Origin: Paenibacillus cymbidii
Lineage (GTDB): Bacteria > Bacillota > Bacilli > Paenibacillales > NBRC-103111
DNA length: 64,000 bases
Direction: 5' to 3'
NCBI RefSeq assembly: GCF_004764705.1
Contig: NZ_SHLX01000035.1
Coordinates: 29,482 to 93,481 of the forward strand
Under the pieces are notes generated by a model that ran no database searches, had not been told where the DNA came from, and was given only the letters and a program-made list of their open reading frames with translations. The translations under genes were made by a program, and so were the position numbers. Shown here piece by piece: positions 8,224-16,803 of the stretch (the stretch's first letter is position 1; each line of letters opens with the position of its first letter).

Positions 8224-9207
8224 CTATACCTTCTCCATCCACACTTCCGTTTGCAGCTCCAGCGTTTCCCCCGGCGCGATGCCGCGAGCGCCCGTCTGCT
8301 CCGCCGGATACGGCAAATTGAACGCATCCGTCACATACGTATACGGCTCGAGCGAAAACGCCGACGACCACGGCGGCTTGAACAGCAGCAAATACGGGAA
8401 CTGCCGGTCCACGCGGTAACAAATGCGGTAGCCGGCAGCTTTCACTTCGATCGCGCTAACGCGATCGTCCGCTTGCAGCGTCAGCATGTTGCAGCCGGCC
8501 GGCGGGTACGCGCCGATGTCGATGCCGTCGCGGGCAATGGCGGCACTGAACGCCGTCGGCTGCGGCAATCCGCTGACGAACGCCTGGTTCGTCACCGGCC
8601 ATTCGTCGACTGCCGGCACATGCAGCGAACAACCGTCGCCATTCGCCGGCACCGCAAAATACGGATGCAAACCGAATGCAAACGGCGCCTGCCGTTCGCC
8701 CGCATTGTACACCTCGATCGACAGGCGCAAGATCCCATCCTTGAGCGAATGCATCGCCGTAAACCGCAGCGGATGTGGGAACGTGGCCAGCAAATCCGGG
8801 TGGTCGGCATAATCGAACCGGCAACGCACATAAGCGCCGCTTTCCTCCGTTGCGCCGTATTCGACGACGTTCCATGCACGTCGTCCCAACTCGCCGTGCA
8901 AATGATTGTCCGGCGGTTCATTGGGCGGCAGCTCGTAGCTCCGGCCGTCAAAAACGAACTTGCCCCCGCGAATGCGATTGGGCGGGAACAGGATCGGCGT
9001 GCCGTACATCGTTTTGTCGGCGTAGCCTTCAACGAACGCCTGCCGATCCTGCGGAAGCTCAATGATCGTGCTTCCGCCGCTTTCGAACGCGATCGCGTTG
9101 CTGCCGAACTCCGGCAGCACAACCGCGCGAGCATGATGCTGCGCATCGAACAACTCATACGCGTTCGGAAACGAATCCGAACTTTCCCGTACCGTATACC
9201 GGGTCAT
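8224..9207 (-). CDS. Aldose 1-epimerase family protein
   Basis: About 327 residues with the mutarotase pattern: the catalytic His pair in DNHLHGELG and FGLHPYF, and the general base Glu in FSLEPYTYV. It would interconvert alpha and beta anomers of a sugar or an inosose-like ring. The start is ATG 9207 behind AAAGGA; an in-frame ATG at 9231 overlaps the stop of the LacI gene. It is the last gene of the MocDEF-like unit, 23 bases after the LacI regulator, so its substrate is probably the compound handled by that unit rather than galactose (inference). Confidence 0.85.
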   Translation of the reverse strand: MTRYTVRESSDSFPNAYELFDAQHHARAVVLPEFGSNAIAFESGGSTIIELPQDRQAFVEGYADKTMYGTPILFPPNRIRGGKFVFDGRSYELPPNEPPDNHLHGELGRRAWNVVEYGATEESGAYVRCRFDYADHPDLLATFPHPLRFTAMHSLKDGILRLSIEVYNAGERQAPFAFGLHPYFAVPANGDGCSLHVPAVDEWPVTNQAFVSGLPQPTAFSAAIARDGIDIGAYPPAGCNMLTLQADDRVSAIEVKAAGYRICYRVDRQFPYLLLFKPPWSSAFSLEPYTYVTDAFNLPYPAEQTGARGIAPGETLELQTEVWMEKV

Positions 9208-9230
9208 GGGCGACCATCCTTTCCATGCCA

Positions 9231-10250
9231 TTACAGGCTTTCTGGTATGACGATGCTCGTTTCGGTGAAGATCGTTTCGCTCTCCGGCTTCTTCCCGGCA
9301 AACACCAGGTCGTGCAGGAGGCGAAACGAACGGTAGCCTTGCTGGACCGGATTTTGCACGATGGTGCAGTCGATCCTCCCCTGCCGCATGGCCGCTTCCG
9401 TGTCCGGCATCAAGTCGTTGCAAATGATGCGTACCTTGCCTTCGATGCCCGCCTCCCGAACCGCGTCCAGGCAGGCGCCGACATGGCCGGTCGCCATATA
9501 GATGCCGGCGATGTCCGGATACGCGGCCAGCGCTTCCGTCAGGCGCCGGTACGTATCCTCATACAGGTCGAAGCCTTCCATCACCCGGACAATGGCGATG
9601 CCGCTGCCGGCGAGCGCCGCCTTGAACCCGTCCACCCGGCTGCGATGCGCGTGAAACTTCATGCTGCCGGTGACGACAAGCACCCGCGCCTTCTCTTGCA
9701 GCATGCGGCTCATCAGCCCGGCGGCGATGCGCCCGCTCTTCGGCAAATCCTGGCCGACGAAGCACGTGCGTTTCGATTGCTCGACGTCGGTGTTGAACGT
9801 AATGACCGGCACGCCCCTTTCGACGGCATCGTCGATGCTGAGCCGAATCGATTCGTCATCCATCGCCGCGAACAGGATGCCGCTCGCCCCTTCCGCAATC
9901 AGCCGGCGAATGGCGTCGACGCCATCCTCCGGCAGCCGGTTGTTGACGTGGCGGTATTCCAGCTGGATGCCGTAGCCTTTCAGCTCGGCGGCAGCCGATT
10001 CGATCCCCTTGCGAATGTCGTCGAAAAAATCGATCTCCTTCGGCGGCATCACTACGCCGAACATGGCCGGCTTCTTGCTGAACGCAAGCGCCTTGCCGGC
10101 CACGTTCGGCACATATTGCATTTCTTCCGCGATCCTCATAATTTTTTCGCGGATTTCCGGTTTGACGCCCGGCCGGCCGTTCAGCACGCGGTCTACCGTA
10201 CCGCGCGAGACGCCGGCTTGGGCGGCGATTTGCCTGATCGTTACATTCAT
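9231..10250 (-). CDS. LacI-family transcriptional regulator
   Basis: Residues 1-55 carry the LacI DNA-binding domain (TIRQIAAQAGVSRGTVDRVLNG plus a hinge helix). The rest is a periplasmic-binding-protein-like sugar domain (FGVVMPP, GASGILFAAMDD, IAGIYMATGH). The start is ATG 10250 with GGAG eight bases upstream. About 340 residues is normal for the family. GTVDRVLNG, with Asp instead of the usual Ser/Ala in VSR, resembles regulators of plant- or inositol-derived sugars. It sits inside the operon between the oxygenase genes and the epimerase. The two GTGCCCGGGCAC palindromes upstream of the first gene are its likely operators, since LacI sites have a central CG. Confidence 0.92.
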   Translation of the reverse strand: MNVTIRQIAAQAGVSRGTVDRVLNGRPGVKPEIREKIMRIAEEMQYVPNVAGKALAFSKKPAMFGVVMPPKEIDFFDDIRKGIESAAAELKGYGIQLEYRHVNNRLPEDGVDAIRRLIAEGASGILFAAMDDESIRLSIDDAVERGVPVITFNTDVEQSKRTCFVGQDLPKSGRIAAGLMSRMLQEKARVLVVTGSMKFHAHRSRVDGFKAALAGSGIAIVRVMEGFDLYEDTYRRLTEALAAYPDIAGIYMATGHVGACLDAVREAGIEGKVRIICNDLMPDTEAAMRQGRIDCTIVQNPVQQGYRSFRLLHDLVFAGKKPESETIFTETSIVIPESL

Positions 10251-10339
10251 ATCGCGACTCCAATCCGATCCATTCCATGACACTGACTACCATCCATTAT
10301 GCGCGATCGGCTGGAGCGTGACAAGCGACATGCGGACTC

Positions 10340-11578
10340 CTAGTCGCGCAGCAGTTGCTTGAGCTTGACGGCGGGATCGGCCAGCGCTTCAGGCAGCGGA
10401 CGCGCCTGTCTGGCGATCAGCATTTCGGTCAGGCGAATGTCTTTCGCCACGCCGCCTTCCGGGCCGATGCCGCTGGCGGCAAGCAGCCGCCCATCGTCCG
10501 CCAGGTGGAAATACAGCGTGCCGCTTTCGTCAAGCTCGCGCACCACCGTCGACGCGGCGCCGTCCAGCAGGCCGGCTACCTGCAGCGTCAGCTCGTACTG
10601 GTCGGACCAAAACCACGGCACCGCCGCATACGGTTCGTCCGCGCCCAGCATAGCCGCCGCCGCGTGCATGCCTTGATCCTGCGCATTGCGCCACGCTTCG
10701 AGCCGGATGTGCCGGCCGCCGTACAACGGATGCGGGAACGAGCAGCAATCGCCTGCCGCATAAATCGCCGGATCGCTTGTTTGCAGCCGCTCGTTGACGA
10801 CGATCCCGTTCGCCACGGTCAAACCGCAGCCGGCGGCAAGCGCCGTTTCCGGCACGGCGCCGATGCCGGCGATGACGGCATCGCAGCGCGTTTCACTGCC
10901 GTCCGCCAGCCGGATGACGAGATCGTCACCCTCGCGGTCGATGCTTTCCAGCATCGTACCGATGCGAAACATGACGCCCGCCTCGCGATGCCGCGCCTCG
11001 ATGCGCCGGGCGATCGCTTCCGGCACGCCACGCGTCAATATGCGCGGCGCCACTTCGATCAGCGTGACCGCGCACCCGAGCGCAAGCGCGCTGGCCGCCG
11101 CTTCCAATCCGATAAAGCCGCCGCCGATGATCGCCGCCCGGGTTTCCGGACGAAGGCGCTCCCGCAGCCGCATCATATCTTCGAAGCGACGCAAATACAG
11201 GATCTCGCCCGCGCCGCTTCCTTGCGCCGCCAGCTGCCGCGGCGCCGCGCCGGTCGCCAGCAGCAGCCGCTCGTACGGCACGCGCCGGCCGCTCGCGAGT
11301 TCGACTTCACGGCTGTCCCGGTCGATCCGCACCGCCGCGTCGCCGCGCGCGAACCGTACGTCGAGCCGCTCCAGATCGCTTTGTCCGAGGACGGTCACCG
11401 GCGCCGGCGCATCCTCGCCGGTCAATTGCCGCTTCGACAGCGGCGGCCGCTCGTACGGGCAATGCCCTTCGTTTCCGATCAGCGTAATCGCGCCGGTCCA
11501 GCCGCGCTCGCGCAATTCGGCGACTGCGCGCGCCCCGGCTTCGCCGGCTCCGATCACGACCATACCCGCTTCTTTCAT
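10340..11578 (-). CDS. FAD/NAD-dependent ferredoxin reductase (MocF-like)
   Basis: About 412 residues. Two dinucleotide folds are visible: FAD site VVIGAGEAGARA at the N terminus, and NAD site AAIIGGGFIGLEAAASA near residue 150. Between them is the PYERPPLSK motif typical of oxygenase-coupled reductases (rubredoxin, putidaredoxin and MocF types), and later IYAAGDCCSF. It would pass electrons from NAD(P)H to the small Rieske ferredoxin encoded next to it. The start is ATG 11578, seven bases after GGAGG. A 134-base gap separates it from the ferredoxin gene; this gap holds an 8-bp inverted repeat (AACCTCTA/TAGAGGTT) of unclear role. Confidence 0.9.
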   Translation of the reverse strand: MKEAGMVVIGAGEAGARAVAELRERGWTGAITLIGNEGHCPYERPPLSKRQLTGEDAPAPVTVLGQSDLERLDVRFARGDAAVRIDRDSREVELASGRRVPYERLLLATGAAPRQLAAQGSGAGEILYLRRFEDMMRLRERLRPETRAAIIGGGFIGLEAAASALALGCAVTLIEVAPRILTRGVPEAIARRIEARHREAGVMFRIGTMLESIDREGDDLVIRLADGSETRCDAVIAGIGAVPETALAAGCGLTVANGIVVNERLQTSDPAIYAAGDCCSFPHPLYGGRHIRLEAWRNAQDQGMHAAAAMLGADEPYAAVPWFWSDQYELTLQVAGLLDGAASTVVRELDESGTLYFHLADDGRLLAASGIGPEGGVAKDIRLTEMLIARQARPLPEALADPAVKLKQLLRD

Positions 11579-11712
11579 CTTGCCGCCTCCCGCTGTGAGA
11601 AAACCTCTATCGATGCAACTCGAAGATGAGCGACCGCATTTAGAGGTTGGTTTTATCGCCAAATAAATTTGACATTTCCGCTACGCCCGGTAACTTATCC
11701 ATTCTATTGTGG

Positions 11713-12030
11713 TTAAATGTGAATCCACACTTTGCCGCTCTCGACTTTGACCGGGTACGTCTTCAAATCGACGCAAACAGGCGCGCGTTTCGCCGCGCCG
11801 CTCGGAATGTCGAAACGGCCGTTGTGCTTCGGGCATTCGATGACGTTGCCCATCACAAGCCCGTTCGACAAATGAAACCGCTCATGCGTGCAGTACCCGT
11901 CTGAAGCGAAGAAGTCCCCTTTTTCCGTGCGATAAACGGCAAACGTCCGGTCCTCGTGATCGAACCGGATCACGTCCTCTTCTTCAATATCGTCGACGTC
12001 GCAGGCGTGTACCCATTGTTGCTCGCTCAT
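11713..12030 (-). CDS. Rieske-type [2Fe-2S] ferredoxin, MocE family
   Basis: A 105-residue single-domain Rieske protein. The cluster ligands are Cys 47/His 49 (CTH) and Cys 66/His 69 (CPKH), spaced as in MocE and NirD-like ferredoxins. It has no signal peptide, so it is cytoplasmic. It sits four bases downstream of the membrane hydroxylase gene and upstream of the reductase, giving the electron chain reductase to ferredoxin to di-iron enzyme. MocE is the rhizopine-catabolism ferredoxin of rhizobia (established); its use here for rhizopine is not shown. Confidence 0.92.
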   Translation of the reverse strand: MSEQQWVHACDVDDIEEEDVIRFDHEDRTFAVYRTEKGDFFASDGYCTHERFHLSNGLVMGNVIECPKHNGRFDIPSGAAKRAPVCVDLKTYPVKVESGKVWIHI

Positions 12031-12034
12031 GATG

Positions 12035-13153
12035 TCAGATCGCTCCTTTTATATGGCTGTCAAAATCCAGTTTGAGATTGTGTTCGATCCCGTCCATATA
12101 GGGCCGGGCCGTGGACGGCAACGGTTTGACGACGACATAGGCGGGATTCGCCTTCTGCTTGCGCAGCGCGGAAACAACCTCGCGAAGCGCGGCCCACAGG
12201 CTCGGGCGCGCCGCCGGCGTATCGCCTTTCATCTCCTGATGCAGCTTCGGCAGCGCATGGTACGGCACCATCGGGAACATATGGTGTTCGACGTGGTAGT
12301 TCATGTTCCAGTACAGGAAGCGGAAAATCGGATTCATGTAGACGGTGCGGGTGTTCAGCCGATGGTCGAGCACATCCTCGTAAAGGCCCAAATGCTGTAC
12401 CATCCCGAACAGAAGCACCAGAATATTGCCGTAGAAGGACGGCAGGAAGATGAACATCGCCGGCAGAATGCTGCCGAAATAAATGCAAGCCGCGATGACG
12501 GCCAAAATAATCAGCAGGTACACGCGCGCCTCGCGAAACACTTTGCGGTGCTCGGACGCCGGGATGTACTCCTTCTCCGCCGTGTCCAGCTTGCCGAACG
12601 TGTGCAGGAAAAACCGCTTCACTTCGATCGGCCCGCCGTACAGATGAAAAATTTGCATCCAGATGATGCGCCAGATCGGCGGCCGTTCGGTCAAAATTTC
12701 CGGATCGCGCCCGACGATGATCGTATCCGTATGATGGCGGGTGTGGCTCCAACGCCACGGCGTCGCCGACCGCAGCACGAAGAACGAGGCGATCTGGTAT
12801 ACGACTTCGTTCATCCACGGCGTTTTGAACGCGGTGCCGTGGCCGCATTCGTGCCAGCGGGAATCGCCCGGCGAAGCGTACAGGATGCCGTACACGAGAA
12901 ATGCCGGCACCGCCCACCAGGTGCCCCAGGACAAGTAGGCCAAATAGCCGAATCCCGCCAGTGCGGCGAACCAGATAATCGTATCGCGGATCGCCGGGCC
13001 GTTGCGTCGTTTCATCAACTCCTTCATTTTGGCGCGGGGAATCGGACTCGAATACCAATCCGCCGCGGCCAAACCGCGTTCCTCCGCCCGTTTGTTTTCC
13101 GGTCCGGTGAGACTGTAATCCCTTTTCGGAACGTTTTGCACGACAATCGCCAT
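12035..13153 (-). CDS. Membrane fatty-acid-desaturase-like hydroxylase (MocD-like)
   Basis: About 372 residues with several membrane segments and the three histidine boxes of the di-iron desaturase/hydroxylase superfamily: HECGH, HTRHH and HVEHH. It is predicted to be the oxygenase component of a three-part system with the following Rieske ferredoxin and reductase genes. In rhizobia MocD acts with MocE and MocF in opening the rhizopine pathway (established); alkane or lipid hydroxylation are alternatives. The start is ATG 13153, eight bases after AAAGGAGG. It is first gene of the operon, about 130 bases downstream of a good promoter carrying twin palindromes. Confidence 0.88.
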   Translation of the reverse strand: MAIVVQNVPKRDYSLTGPENKRAEERGLAAADWYSSPIPRAKMKELMKRRNGPAIRDTIIWFAALAGFGYLAYLSWGTWWAVPAFLVYGILYASPGDSRWHECGHGTAFKTPWMNEVVYQIASFFVLRSATPWRWSHTRHHTDTIIVGRDPEILTERPPIWRIIWMQIFHLYGGPIEVKRFFLHTFGKLDTAEKEYIPASEHRKVFREARVYLLIILAVIAACIYFGSILPAMFIFLPSFYGNILVLLFGMVQHLGLYEDVLDHRLNTRTVYMNPIFRFLYWNMNYHVEHHMFPMVPYHALPKLHQEMKGDTPAARPSLWAALREVVSALRKQKANPAYVVVKPLPSTARPYMDGIEHNLKLDFDSHIKGAI

Positions 13154-13205
13154 GCCGTTGCCCTCCTTTGCCGAATGCAATTCCCAATTCATGATAGCGC
13201 TTACC

Positions 13206-13217
13206 GTGCCCGGGCAC
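13206..13217. promoter_or_regulatory. Palindromic operator, downstream copy
   Basis: A perfect 12-bp palindrome, GTGCCCGGGCAC, identical to the one at 13272-13283, within the transcribed leader of the MocD-like operon. The two copies are 66 bp apart, near an integral number of helical turns. Confidence 0.65.
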
Positions 13218-13271
13218 GAAAATCGCCAAAAAAATAATCTCTCCCGTTGCACGCGCTTCCGGACAACTTTC

Positions 13272-13283
13272 GTGCCCGGGCAC
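13272..13283. promoter_or_regulatory. Palindromic operator at the transcription start
   Basis: GTGCCCGGGCAC again, starting six bases after the -10 box so that it covers the expected +1. A repressor here would block transcription initiation. Its central CG step is typical of LacI-family operators. Confidence 0.7.
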
Positions 13284-13289
13284 ACTTTA

Positions 13290-13319
13290 ATCATAAATCG
13301 TCCCGCCGCGCTTTGGCAA
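13290..13319 (-). promoter_or_regulatory. Promoter of the MocD-like operon
   Basis: TTGCCA (complement of 13314-13319), 18 bases, TATGAT (complement of 13290-13295). Five of six positions match the consensus in each box. Confidence 0.65.
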
Positions 13320-13418
13320 GCACAAAATTGCCTCCCTCCTCAACCGGGCAGAAGAATTGCTCCGCGACTTGAAACGATCGCAGCCACGCCATGCGGCCCA
13401 GGCCCTTCCCTGACAAGC

Positions 13419-13608
13419 TTAACGGGAAAACCTACCGTTATTTCGCCGCATTTTGCCGGAAAAAGAGAAATAGCTGGAAAAGCTCCCTCTATTTCAGCGT
13501 CAAATCCGCGAAATCGGCAAAAAGGCGAAAATTAACGCCAGGTTTTCCTGTTATTTTAACGAAACAACCGGTTTGATGCGAAATAGCGCCAGGTTTTCCC
13601 GTTATCCG
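13419..13608. repeat. Three copies of a GGAAAACCTGGCGTTA-type repeat
   Basis: Three related units occur at about 13419-13447, 13530-13562 and 13577-13608, built on ATAACGGGAAAACCTGGCGTTA-like sequence in both orientations. A partial copy occurs at 31199-31217, before the decayed SLH gene. No gene is seen in the 13300-13884 gap. Confidence 0.55.
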
Positions 13609-13694
13609 CCACCGGCTCGGCTAAACGCGGCGTTCTCCCTCCTTCAGCTCCTCCATTTGCTTCACTTCCACTCCGCTCCGTTCAAGCGTTTTGC

Positions 13695-13845
13695 AGAATA
13701 GGCCCTGTTTTATTGGCTTTTTCGCCAAAAGCGAACAGCCCCTCCGAAATAACCAGTGAAATCACTGGCTATTTCGGCTATAAGGGCCTGAACCGGATCT
13801 CGCTGGGCAAATAAGCCATGTTTTATGGGCTATTTTCGTTACCCG
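13695..13845. repeat. Cluster of three dispersed palindromic repeats
   Basis: Three units of the AAATAGCCAGTG...CACTGGCTATTT family, the middle one (about 13748-13778) being nearly perfect. Their order and the sequence between them (GGCCTGA, then GGCAAATAAGCC) match the cluster at 677-888, so the whole cassette has been duplicated, not just single units. Confidence 0.75.
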
Positions 13846-13884
13846 ACAGGTCGCCGGAAAGGTTCAACCGCCGGCGCGGCGCAG

Positions 13885-15834
13885 TCAGCTTTCCGGCAGC
13901 CATACCTTCATTTCGCCCGGCTCCCGGTTCGCCCAGGAATAATACGGCACGGCGGTTATGGCGCAAGCCGTCAGGAGCGGACGCGACGTCCGGTACAGCG
14001 TATGCTCCCAGCCGCCGCGATCGGCGCAGACCGCGCTGCCGCGAAGCGTCACGACGCCTCCGAGCAGCTCCGGCTCGAACACCGGCGCAAGCTCGGTCTC
14101 GCGCGGAAGCAGCAAGCTGCGCACCGGCACGTCGTGATCGGCCTGTTCGACGCAATAGACGAGCGGTCCGCGCTGCAAGGCGGCATGGCCGATATTGTGC
14201 CGCACGTCGGGATGGGCGTATACGCGTTCGACCGGCATGTGCAGCCGCAGCCGAATCTCGTCGCCCGCGCTCCACTCGCGGTCAATCGATTCGTAGCCGC
14301 GCTCCGGTCCCGCTCCATCCGCCGCCGGACTGCCGTTAACGGCCAACTCATACGCCTCGCACCAGCCGGGAATGCGCAGCTTGAGCGCGAAACGCGTTGG
14401 TTCATCCATCGCGAGGCGCAGCCGAATGTCGCCGTCCCACGGATAGTCCGTTTCCACGATAACGCGCACGCGCCGCCCGTCCAGGTCGAACTCGGCTTCC
14501 CCTTGCATGTACAGGTGCACGACCAGCTCGTCGGCCCGCGTCGAATAGGCGTATTGGCCGAGCGATGCGAGCAGGCGCGACAGGTTGGGAGGGCAGCAGG
14601 AACACCCGAACCAGTCGCTGCGGCGGTAATAATCCGGCATCGTTTTGTCGCCGCGTTTCGGGACGGAAGTACGATAGGACGCCAGCGGATTGCCGTAGAA
14701 ATATTGCTTTCCATCCATGGAAATGCCGCTGATGGCGCCGTTGTACAACACCCGCTCCATCACATCTGCGTATTTGCCGTCCGTCCGGCGCTGCAGCATG
14801 CGGTGGTTCCACATGATCAGTCCGATGGAAGCGCACGTTTCGCAGTACGCCGTTTCGTTCGGCAGCTCGTAGTCGTTCGTGAACCCTTCGTTGGCGGCCG
14901 ATGCGCCGATTCCCCCGGTAAGGTACATATGCTTCGTGCACAAATGGGTCCACAGCCGCTCGCACGCCGCGTACAAGCTGTCGTCGTCCTGCTCCGCGGC
15001 CAAGTCGGCCATCGCCGCGTACAAATACATCGCCCGCACCGAATGTCCAACAACCCGATCCTGCTCGCGCACGGGCTTGTGCGACTGCGAATATTCGCGA
15101 ACGTGATGCGTCAGACGGCCCGGCTCTTCCCCGCGCTGTGCCGCTTCCAGATCGAAGTAATGCGGCTCCCGGCCGCGCTCTTCGACAAAATAGCTGCCAA
15201 GCTGCAAATACCGCGGCTCGCCCGTCGTCCGGTACAGCTTGACCAGCGCCAGCTCGATTTCCTCGTGGCCGCAATAGCCGCGCTTCTGTCCCGGACCCGT
15301 GCCGAACACGGTGCCGATATAGTCGGCGTAGCGGCAGGCGACTTGCAGCAGGCCGCGCTTGCCGGTCGCCTCGTAGTGCGCGACGGCCGCCTCGATCAGA
15401 TGCCCCGCGCAGTAAAGCTCATGGTTGTCGCGCAGGTTCGTCCAACGGTTCTCCGGCTCGACCGCCGTATAATGCGTGTTCAGGTAACCGTCTTCCTGCT
15501 GGGCCGAAGCGATCAGCACGATCAGTTCGTCGAGCTGCGCGTCCAAAGCCGGATCCGGCGTAGTCGCCAAACTGAAGCTTGCGGCTTCGATCCATTTGGC
15601 CACGTCCGAATCCCAAAAAACATGGGGCACCGGCTCCTGCCCGGGTTTCCAATCCTGCCTGAAGGCGTCGATGCGACCGGTCTCCTTGCATTTGTCGTAA
15701 GCGGTCGGAATTGTGACTGCCCGGTTCAATTCGATTTTCGGCGCCCAGAACCGGTCATCGATCGTCACGCGATCGAAACGAACCGGGCGATATACGGTTG
15801 TTGCCGCCATCTTGCGCTTCCCCTCCCGTTTCAT
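13885..15834 (-). CDS. Glycoside hydrolase family 127, beta-L-arabinofuranosidase-like
   Basis: About 649 residues, the usual GH127 (former DUF1680) length, with no signal peptide, so intracellular. The enzymes are zinc-thiolate retaining glycosidases. The expected ligands are visible: Glu 332 and Cys 334 in YCETCASIG, and Cys 413/Cys 414 in GCSCCPPN, matching the Glu, Cys and Cys-Cys set of the characterised HypBA1. Other family motifs are FWDSDVAKW and GGIGAS. It would release L-arabinofuranose from imported plant oligosaccharides. The start is ATG 15834 with AAGGAGG eight bases upstream; a later ATG at 15810 also has a fair site. A divergent AraC regulator suggests local sugar-induced control. 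Confidence 0.93.
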   Translation of the reverse strand: MKREGKRKMAATTVYRPVRFDRVTIDDRFWAPKIELNRAVTIPTAYDKCKETGRIDAFRQDWKPGQEPVPHVFWDSDVAKWIEAASFSLATTPDPALDAQLDELIVLIASAQQEDGYLNTHYTAVEPENRWTNLRDNHELYCAGHLIEAAVAHYEATGKRGLLQVACRYADYIGTVFGTGPGQKRGYCGHEEIELALVKLYRTTGEPRYLQLGSYFVEERGREPHYFDLEAAQRGEEPGRLTHHVREYSQSHKPVREQDRVVGHSVRAMYLYAAMADLAAEQDDDSLYAACERLWTHLCTKHMYLTGGIGASAANEGFTNDYELPNETAYCETCASIGLIMWNHRMLQRRTDGKYADVMERVLYNGAISGISMDGKQYFYGNPLASYRTSVPKRGDKTMPDYYRRSDWFGCSCCPPNLSRLLASLGQYAYSTRADELVVHLYMQGEAEFDLDGRRVRVIVETDYPWDGDIRLRLAMDEPTRFALKLRIPGWCEAYELAVNGSPAADGAGPERGYESIDREWSAGDEIRLRLHMPVERVYAHPDVRHNIGHAALQRGPLVYCVEQADHDVPVRSLLLPRETELAPVFEPELLGGVVTLRGSAVCADRGGWEHTLYRTSRPLLTACAITAVPYYSWANREPGEMKVWLPES

Positions 15835-15870
15835 GTCTGCTTCCTCCTTCATCTTGCCGTATTGCCCCCG

Positions 15871-15898
15871 TTGCGGCAAGAGGAGCCGAACGTATAAA
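15871..15898 (+). promoter_or_regulatory. Candidate promoter of the AraC gene
   Basis: TTGCGG (15871-15876), 16 bases, TATAAA (15893-15898), some 30 bases before the start codon. The -35 match is weak, as in activator-dependent promoters. Confidence 0.35.
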
Positions 15899-15929
15899 AT
15901 AGAGACAATTCCGACCTGGAGGTTGCGCC

Positions 15930-16760
15930 ATGGACGAGGAACGATTGCCGCTGACGGCGGCGCTGCCGGTGCAGGCGCTGAACGGGGGCCTGTTCCTGTC
16001 GCGCGGGATCGGCCGGCATCCCGTGCGTACGATCGATTCGTACGAAATGATCGTCGTGCAGTCGGGCACGCTTGGCATTTTCGAGGAGGACCGGCGTTTC
16101 GACGTGGAAGCCGGCCAGGCGCTGCTGCTGCGCCCGCACCGCAAGCACGGCGGCACCAAAACTTACCCCGCCGATCTGTCGTTTTACTGGGTACACTTCC
16201 GTCTGCATGGCGACATGCCTGCCGGCGCGCCCCCGCTCTTCGAGCTGGCGCAGCTGACGACGCTGTCCGAGCCGGAGCCGGTCATCGAGCTGTTCCGGCG
16301 GTTTCTCGACCGGCAGGAGCAAGGGCGGCGCAACAAGCTGCCGCTTGATTTGCTGATGCTCGAGATGCTGAGCGAAATCGCCGGCACGAGCGACGAGCGC
16401 GAGCTGGAGTCGAGCCGCACGAACGCGCTGGCTGCACGGGCCGACAGCCTGCTGCGCACGCATTTTCACGAGCCCGTATCAACCGCGTGGCTCGCCGAAC
16501 GGCTCGGCTGCAACCCGGACTATTTGGGCCGCGTTTACCATCGCCGCTATGTCAGGACGCTGACGGACGCCCTGCATGAGTACCGGTTGAAGCATGCCTG
16601 CCAGCTGCTGCTTGAGGGCACGGGCAACATCGACGAAATCGCGCGCCGATCGGGTTACGCGGACGCCGCCTATTTTCGCCGCATGTTCAAACGCTACAAG
16701 GGCGTCGCCCCCTCGCACTACAAGAAAAAATTTTCACTGGTCCATGTCAATACGGAATAA
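15930..16760 (+). CDS. AraC-family transcriptional regulator
   Basis: 276 residues. The N-terminal half is a cupin-like sugar-sensing domain (YEMIVVQSGTLGIFEE, QALLLRPHRKHGG); the C-terminal 100 residues carry the two AraC helix-turn-helices (STAWLAERLGCNPDYLGRVY and IDEIARRSGYADAAYFRRMF, ending in GVAPSHYKKK). The start is ATG 15930 with GGAGG eight bases upstream. Divergent from the GH127 gene over a 95-base intergenic region, so it most likely controls that gene and itself. It converges with the end of the long GH99-like gene with no clear terminator between. Confidence 0.92.
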   Translation: MDEERLPLTAALPVQALNGGLFLSRGIGRHPVRTIDSYEMIVVQSGTLGIFEEDRRFDVEAGQALLLRPHRKHGGTKTYPADLSFYWVHFRLHGDMPAGAPPLFELAQLTTLSEPEPVIELFRRFLDRQEQGRRNKLPLDLLMLEMLSEIAGTSDERELESSRTNALAARADSLLRTHFHEPVSTAWLAERLGCNPDYLGRVYHRRYVRTLTDALHEYRLKHACQLLLEGTGNIDEIARRSGYADAAYFRRMFKRYKGVAPSHYKKKFSLVHVNTE

Positions 16761-16803
16761 TCAATGCGACCTGCGTGGCCTCTCTCCCTCAGGAATGTTT
16801 GGA

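Noticed and set aside
13825..15897. A 690-codon open frame on the plus strand opposite the GH127 gene
   Set aside because: Arg/Ala-rich, low-complexity translation without motifs. It mirrors a clearly coding minus-strand gene with catalytic residues in place. High GC makes such shadows long.
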